Below are positions 46,462-50,019 of a stretch of DNA of 50,019 nucleotides, piece by piece; position 1 is the stretch's first letter; each line of letters opens with the position of its first letter. The position numbers and the translations under genes are program-made. The notes beneath the pieces are model-generated. The model ran no database searches. It was not told where the DNA came from and saw only the letters and a list, made by a program, of their open reading frames with translations. Origin of the DNA: Candidatus Aminicenantota bacterium (GTDB lineage Bacteria > Acidobacteriota > Aminicenantia > S016-38). Where the stretch lies: the NCBI GenBank assembly GCA_027068075.1, contig JAMOUJ010000004.1, positions 1-50,019 of the forward strand, read 5' to 3'.

Positions 46462-47503
46462 GAACCTTCTTTTCGTATATCTTTATTTTGATCTCACCGG
46501 CTTCTTCGTCAAAACCCGGATTTCCGTTGGCAAAGAAATAGAAAGTCCCATTCTTAACCCCTAATAATCTATCATCCACCAGGTAAACCTTACTTAACGA
46601 GAAATCTTTCAAATCATAGAATAATAAAGCAAACTTTGGCTTCTTTAATGTGCGAATCTGCAATATCATATAATTTCCATCCATCGCTATCTGCTCTATT
46701 CGGGAATACGAACCCTCCCAACTCTCATAAATCTCCTGCAGCCTTCTTTTTGATATTATCCCTTCCGGGGGCGGAGGAAGGTTCCTCATGGGAATATAAA
46801 AATCCGGCATCTTCAGACCAATCTTACCCCTTATTTCCTCTTCCCCGCAATTAAGCCAATAAATCGTAGGAGAAAACTCTAACACTACAAATAGCCTATC
46901 CTTATGTCTCCTTATAAAAGTTCTACTTAGGTAAATGCGACTATTTTTCTTGAAATCTAAAAATAATGTCTTGTTTAGGGGCTTGCCACTTTTACCATAA
47001 ATGGTAAGAAAATAGCCCTTGGCCAAGGTTCGGGGAGGAGCAGGCAAAAAGCCTCCTACATAAAATTTCCCTCCACACTCAAAAACCGAGGTTCTTATTT
47101 GAAGGGATGGCTTCAAAAAGATAGAATTCTGAAATTCATATGAGTTTTTCTTTATCTTAAAAAAGGAAATCTTCCCATAGGTTTCCGCCGCACCTATTAA
47201 ATCGTCTTTTATGAAAAAATTAAAAGGCGACCTTAACTCTCCTGGACCTTCCCCCTTGGGAGCCAAGAGGGAAACTCCCTTCTTATTTACCCTTACAATC
47301 CACCATTTAAACCCAATAAAAATAACATCTCCATTCGGGGAAATGTCAGAATCATATATATAACTTCCCAGTTTTTCCTCAGGAAATTCCCAAATGTCCT
47401 TCAACCTGAAATCCTCTTCCCAATCTCGGCTTTTAGCATTTAATAAAAGGAAAGGACTCATAAACAACATTAATGCTGAAACTAAAACCTTTCTAAGACG
47501 CAT
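46439..47503 (-). CDS. Exported 6-bladed beta-propeller protein, copy 2
   Basis: A 354-residue protein with a signal peptide (about 1-23) and a beta-propeller of the 6-bladed NHL-like family known from Bacteroidota and Aminicenantes genomes. The signature GEGPGELRSPFNF is present, with successive blade strands (DSDISPNGDVIFIGF, DDLIGAAETYGKISFF, CGGKFYVGGFL). Such proteins are usually periplasmic or surface scaffolds of unknown ligand. It overlaps the upstream propeller gene by 22 bases and the downstream thioredoxin-like gene by 23, so the three are translationally coupled. Shine-Dalgarno GAGG is present. Confidence 0.75.
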   Translation of the reverse strand: MRLRKVLVSALMLFMSPFLLLNAKSRDWEEDFRLKDIWEFPEEKLGSYIYDSDISPNGDVIFIGFKWWIVRVNKKGVSLLAPKGEGPGELRSPFNFFIKDDLIGAAETYGKISFFKIKKNSYEFQNSIFLKPSLQIRTSVFECGGKFYVGGFLPAPPRTLAKGYFLTIYGKSGKPLNKTLFLDFKKNSRIYLSRTFIRRHKDRLFVVLEFSPTIYWLNCGEEEIRGKIGLKMPDFYIPMRNLPPPPEGIISKRRLQEIYESWEGSYSRIEQIAMDGNYMILQIRTLKKPKFALLFYDLKDFSLSKVYLVDDRLLGVKNGTFYFFANGNPGFDEEAGEIKIKIYEKKVHEKNRSD

Positions 47504-48561
47504 TTCTTTACCTCTATTTTAGTTTTTGCTCGGGCAGAAGGAACTTGAAGATAGCGAACAAAGTAAAGAAATTTCCTGCCCACCCCTCCGAGAAAATATT
47601 TGTCAAGGAAAATTAGCGAATTTATATTTTGCAAGTTTTTGTCAAGAATGTAAATATAACTTACTCCTAAATTCATATCTTGAGTTTCTTTATTCCTCAA
47701 AGCATTTATTAATATATATCCTCTGTAAAAGCTAACATCATAAACCCAATCACCACTTGTTAAAAACCAGGCAAGTATCTTAGCTTGGTCAAACCCCCTC
47801 TTTCTAAGTTGTTCTTCCCGTTCGGAAGAATAAGGAATTTTTCTCCAAGAATTAATTCCAAAGGTTTTTACTTTTATTAGCTGGCCCTCCTTATCTATTA
47901 TCCATATTTTATTTAAAGCTGCGAAAGTTACGCATATTAAATCATCAAAAGTGCATATATTTGGATTAAGATATGCTTCATCCCCCAAGAGATTTAGGGC
48001 ATTGGAAAAATTGAATATAGCTTTTTGAAATTTTCCGTTTAAATCATAAATTGAAATGACTTTATCCTTATTTTCTTTCTTCTCCTCGCCCATAAAAGTT
48101 CGCCAAAACTGAGCTGCTATAATATAATTTCCGGAAATCTCAAAATCAAAAACAAAAGGGGAATTTCTTTTTCCTTGAAGGTAAAATCTTTTACGGAATT
48201 TAAATTTCGCATCAAATATATTCAGCAGATTAGGGAAATCAAGTATATAATATTCATTTTGATATTTTTTTAGAAAAATTATGTTCTTAAAGTCACCAGG
48301 ACCTTCCCCTAAGTTGCCAACCCTTTTCAAAAACCTTCCGTTCTTGTCAAAAACCTCTAAAAAAGAACCCCTTGCTACTATAATCTCCCCATTTATCCCC
48401 TCAAATAAATTTACAATTGGATTATCATAAAGATTAAACAAAGAAAAAGGGGTCTTAACAGGGGAAATGTTTAAGATTACTTCATTCTTAACCTTAAGCC
48501 CCAATGAAAAAATAGAATTTACCGCAATCACTAAAACTGCAGCTTTTAATTTGAAATTCAA
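47482..48561 (-). CDS. Exported 6-bladed beta-propeller protein, copy 1
   Basis: About 359 residues with a signal-like hydrophobic start (LNFKLKAAVLVIAVNSIFSLG) and the family signature GNLGEGPGDFKNIIFL, followed by repeated blade strands (YYILDFPNLLNIFDAKFKF, GNYIIAAQFW). The start is uncertain. A TTG at 48561, two bases after the stop of the upstream peptide gene, gives a clean signal peptide and would work by coupling. An in-frame ATG at 48624 lies inside that peptide gene with no ribosome site. Only distantly similar to the next propeller. Low-GC codons match the rest of this operon rather than the RND region. Confidence 0.72.
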   Translation of the reverse strand: MNFKLKAAVLVIAVNSIFSLGLKVKNEVILNISPVKTPFSLFNLYDNPIVNLFEGINGEIIVARGSFLEVFDKNGRFLKRVGNLGEGPGDFKNIIFLKKYQNEYYILDFPNLLNIFDAKFKFRKRFYLQGKRNSPFVFDFEISGNYIIAAQFWRTFMGEEKKENKDKVISIYDLNGKFQKAIFNFSNALNLLGDEAYLNPNICTFDDLICVTFAALNKIWIIDKEGQLIKVKTFGINSWRKIPYSSEREEQLRKRGFDQAKILAWFLTSGDWVYDVSFYRGYILINALRNKETQDMNLGVSYIYILDKNLQNINSLIFLDKYFLGGVGRKFLYFVRYLQVPSARAKTKIEVKKCVLERF

Positions 48562-48563
48562 GA

Positions 48564-48791
48564 TTATTTTTTGGGCAATATACAATAACAGTCCCAAGGG
48601 CTTACTGGACACACACATTCCCAATCTGGACCATTTAAAGTCATCATGCCCGTTAATATAATCGCGGTAGGTTTTAGATTCTGAGAAGTGATATTGCTAT
48701 TAGCTATAATATGTTTAGGAACAAACAATAGGATTAGCAAAACAATAAATAAAACTAAGATAATTGTTTTTTTGTTAGTTAAATCCCTCAT
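48564..48791 (-). CDS. Small exported Cys-motif peptide, copy 1
   Basis: A 75-residue product with a hydrophobic N-terminal segment (about 9-24, a signal or anchor) and a short C-terminal domain ending PDWECVCPVSPWDCYCILPKK. The four cysteines form CxC-x6-CxC, shared with the next peptide. GGGAGG lies 7 bases before the ATG. The combination of a tiny exported peptide with 6-bladed propeller genes recalls the NVEALA-type peptides of Bacteroidota, but the sequence itself is not one I recognise. Possible roles: secreted ligand, surface structural peptide or modified peptide precursor. Confidence 0.65.
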   Translation of the reverse strand: MRDLTNKKTIILVLFIVLLILLFVPKHIIANSNITSQNLKPTAIILTGMMTLNGPDWECVCPVSPWDCYCILPKK

Positions 48792-48808
48792 TTCTATACC
48801 TCCCTTCG

Positions 48809-48988
48809 TTATCTAACTATTCTACAATGACAATCTGTGTTTTTGGTAACTGTGCAATCACAGGCAGTAATGCCGCCTATGTATTTAGTTTTTCCTTTTA
48901 TCCTTGTATCAGAAAATGATTTTTTTAACGGAATTGTTATAAATACTACTAAAATCAAAACCCACAACCACTTAAATATCTTCTTCAT
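48809..48988 (-). CDS. Small exported Cys-motif peptide, copy 2
   Basis: A 59-residue product, MKKIFKWLWVLILVVFITIP as signal, then a short core ending GGITACDCTVTKNTDCHCRIVR. The cysteines form CxC-x7-DCxC, matching the DCxC ending of the other peptide. The start is ATG at 48988 behind AAAGGAGG; an upstream in-frame extension into the 5' hairpin is not used. Its leader (48989-49043) is a near copy of the leader of the large Cys-rich gene upstream. No known family. Confidence 0.65.
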   Translation of the reverse strand: MKKIFKWLWVLILVVFITIPLKKSFSDTRIKGKTKYIGGITACDCTVTKNTDCHCRIVR

Positions 48989-49043
48989 TACACACCTCCT
49001 TTTATTTTTTCTTGCCCCTTCAGGAGTTGAACCTGAAAGGGGC
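48989..49043 (-). repeat. Duplicated 5' leader with hairpin, copy B
   Basis: On the minus strand a stem GCCCCTTTCAGG with CCTGAAGGGGC (one bulge, short loop; 49043-49014) is followed by an A-rich stretch, AAGGAGGTGTGT and the ATG at 48988. It is nearly identical to the leader of the gene starting at 49759. The stem lies right after the stop codon of that upstream gene, so it may also shape processing of the shared transcript. Confidence 0.6.
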
Positions 49044-49057
49044 ATTTATTTAGTAAT

Positions 49058-49759
49058 TTATTTCGGTCTGGGCTTACATTCAGACTTACACCTTGCCCAA
49101 TTGGAGATGCATATATTATTACATTGCTGCCAACTTACCACGCATGAATGAATACATCTTGCTTTTTCCTGCGGGTCTTCTATGCGACCGCAACCCGTTT
49201 GCACACACGCCTCAAAATTAGAGTAACACACACCCAAGCACTCTTCTCTAACAAGGTCGCATTCATCGCAATAAACCAATTTACTTATTTTTTTACTGCT
49301 AACCTTCTCCCATTTTTTTATATTTTTACCCGTAAGAATAAAATATAAAACCGCATAATTGCTATTCCAAGTGTCCGTTGAGGGAGTATTCTCATACGCC
49401 TCCTTAAGAGCCAAGACCATCCCTTTCATATAGGGAGCGTATTTTGTAAGCTCCCCCCTTGCAAGTGAATCTACATCTATCGGCCAGCAAGCTTTTTCCT
49501 TCCCAACTTTTAAAACCACCTTGGGACCTGTAAGAAGCAGGAAAGAAGCCTTCACTTCAGGCTCTCCGAGTTCAGCCAAGATATAATATTCTCCTTTTTC
49601 TGATTTTAAACCGTAAACTTTCAGAAGTCCCTGCGAGGTGAAGATAGATGTTTTTGCTACAACCTTTGTATTTTCTCCCAGCTCAAAGTAGTATTTATCC
49701 ACCCCTGCCGTGAGGGAAAAGACCAAGAAAAACCAAAGGAAAAATCTCAACCTCTTCAT
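49058..49759 (-). CDS. Exported protein with periodic cysteine tail
   Basis: A 233-residue protein with a signal peptide (about 1-19, ending LTAGV), a beta-rich first domain (about 20-90) and a helical part. The last 70 residues hold 12 cysteines. Their spacing is regular: Cx2C-x6-Cx3C-x6-Cx4C, then Cx3C-x6-Cx3C-x6-Cx3C, with an aromatic residue three positions before several cysteines (NFEAC, SWQQC, NWARC). This predicts a disulfide-laced helical hairpin like CHCH proteins. The start at 49759 follows AAGGAGG. It is the first gene of an operon with two Cys-motif peptides and two propellers. Family not recognised. Confidence 0.7.
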   Translation of the reverse strand: MKRLRFFLWFFLVFSLTAGVDKYYFELGENTKVVAKTSIFTSQGLLKVYGLKSEKGEYYILAELGEPEVKASFLLLTGPKVVLKVGKEKACWPIDVDSLARGELTKYAPYMKGMVLALKEAYENTPSTDTWNSNYAVLYFILTGKNIKKWEKVSSKKISKLVYCDECDLVREECLGVCYSNFEACVQTGCGRIEDPQEKARCIHSCVVSWQQCNNICISNWARCKSECKPRPK

Positions 49760-49814
49760 CACACACCTCCTTATATTTTTTCTACCCCCCTCAGGGGTAG
49801 GACCTGAAAGGGGC
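49760..49814 (-). repeat. Duplicated 5' leader with hairpin, copy A
   Basis: Transcription from the promoter at 49821-49826 should begin at about 49814, so the mRNA would start with a stem (GCCCCTTTCAGG pairing with CCTGAGGGG). An A-rich stretch, AAGGAGGTGTGT and the start codon follow. The block matches copy B 770 bases downstream with few changes, including the whole ribosome site. Confidence 0.6.
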
Positions 49815-49820
49815 ATTTTT

Positions 49821-49829
49821 ATTATAGCA
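49821..49829 (-). promoter_or_regulatory. Promoter of the Cys-rich/propeller operon (extended -10)
   Basis: TGCTATAAT on the minus strand: TGn directly before a perfect TATAAT (49826-49821). It is the same extended -10 as at the cas operon. A -35 match is weak (TTGGGA, 19 bases away). Confidence 0.55.
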
Positions 49830-49902
49830 ATTTCCATGCCAAATTTCCCAACCCATTGCCCCCGCTCTATAAGCCTTGTTAAGCAATGACTAAAATATTG
49901 TG

Positions 49903-49920
49903 GTTACGGAGTAGCGTAAT
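49903..49920. repeat. Palindromic element copy 1
   Basis: GTTACG-GAGTAG-CGTAAT. It shares GTTACG-N6-CGTAA, and TAG as the last three bases of the spacer, with the second copy 80 bp to the right. Confidence 0.5.
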
Positions 49921-49982
49921 TTTTTGTTTAGTCTTTCCTAAAATGTGCACCCTAAATCCAATGCAGAATTGAATTTATCTTA

Positions 49983-50000
49983 GTTACGACATAGCGTAAC
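49983..50000. repeat. Palindromic element copy 2
   Basis: GTTACG-ACATAG-CGTAAC, with perfect 6-bp arms. It lies near the right edge, so the gene it may serve is outside the window. Otherwise nothing is recognisable in 49838-50019. Confidence 0.5.
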
Positions 50001-50019
50001 AAAATTACGGGCTTCCGTA

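Overview
The window looks like chromosomal DNA of a Gram-negative, probably thermophilic bacterium. It encodes outer-membrane beta-barrels, a porin-like protein, RND pumps with a membrane-fusion protein and many signal peptides. Secreted S9 peptidases together with 6-bladed beta-propeller proteins (GEGPGE motif) and Lys/Glu-rich proteins are reminiscent of Candidatus Aminicenantes or a related lineage; that placement is inference. No rRNA or tRNA gene was recognised. Most genes are on the minus strand.

Region 1 (1-667): the 5' end of a minus-strand gene, then a divergent control region with a 30-bp palindrome and a very good plus-strand promoter. That promoter reads into a short two-hairpin, T-rich-ended segment, which is a candidate small RNA not explained by any gene.

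Region 2 (668-13,830): a complete type I-B (Cst1/Cst2/Cas5t, 'Tneap' type) CRISPR-Cas locus. The operon cas6-cas8-cas7-cas5-cas3-cas4-cas1-cas2 runs leftwards from an extended -10 promoter. It is followed by a short leader whose consensus promoter ends exactly at the first repeat of an array of 53 repeats and 52 spacers. Cas7 is about twice its usual length.

Region 3 (13,860-18,950): three tandem paralogues of about 530 aa that resemble a type I restriction methylase (HsdM) fused to an HsdS target-recognition half. The methylase catalytic motifs appear lost and no HsdR is present. A 40-aa frame is translationally coupled upstream. With the CRISPR locus this forms a defence-island-like block.

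Region 4 (19,064-20,800): an Rrf2 Fe-S regulator, an OsmC protein and an arsenate reductase in one operon with a consensus promoter that implies a leaderless mRNA, plus a NifX-like protein.

Region 5 (20,833-45,927): housekeeping and envelope functions. These are a secreted metallophosphoesterase, an SH3/beta-barrel protein, an AftA-like polytopic glycosyltransferase, two S9 peptidases, an M50-like protein lacking its catalytic Glu, a secreted GH2 beta-galactosidase, DUF488, an orphan RND pump, an alkyltransferase-like protein, a Cys-motif membrane protein, an Ntn-hydrolase, a porin-like protein and an RND/MFP pair.

Region 6 (45,988-50,019): a leftward operon of secreted cysteine-rich products. 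It holds a 233-aa protein with a periodic Cx3C-x6 tail and two peptides sharing CxC-x6/7-DCxC. These are followed by two 6-bladed beta-propellers and a membrane-anchored thioredoxin-fold protein. Two members share a duplicated 5' leader hairpin. The right edge carries two copies of a GTTACG-N6-CGTAAY palindrome. This operon and the triplicated methylase-like genes are the best candidates for undescribed systems.
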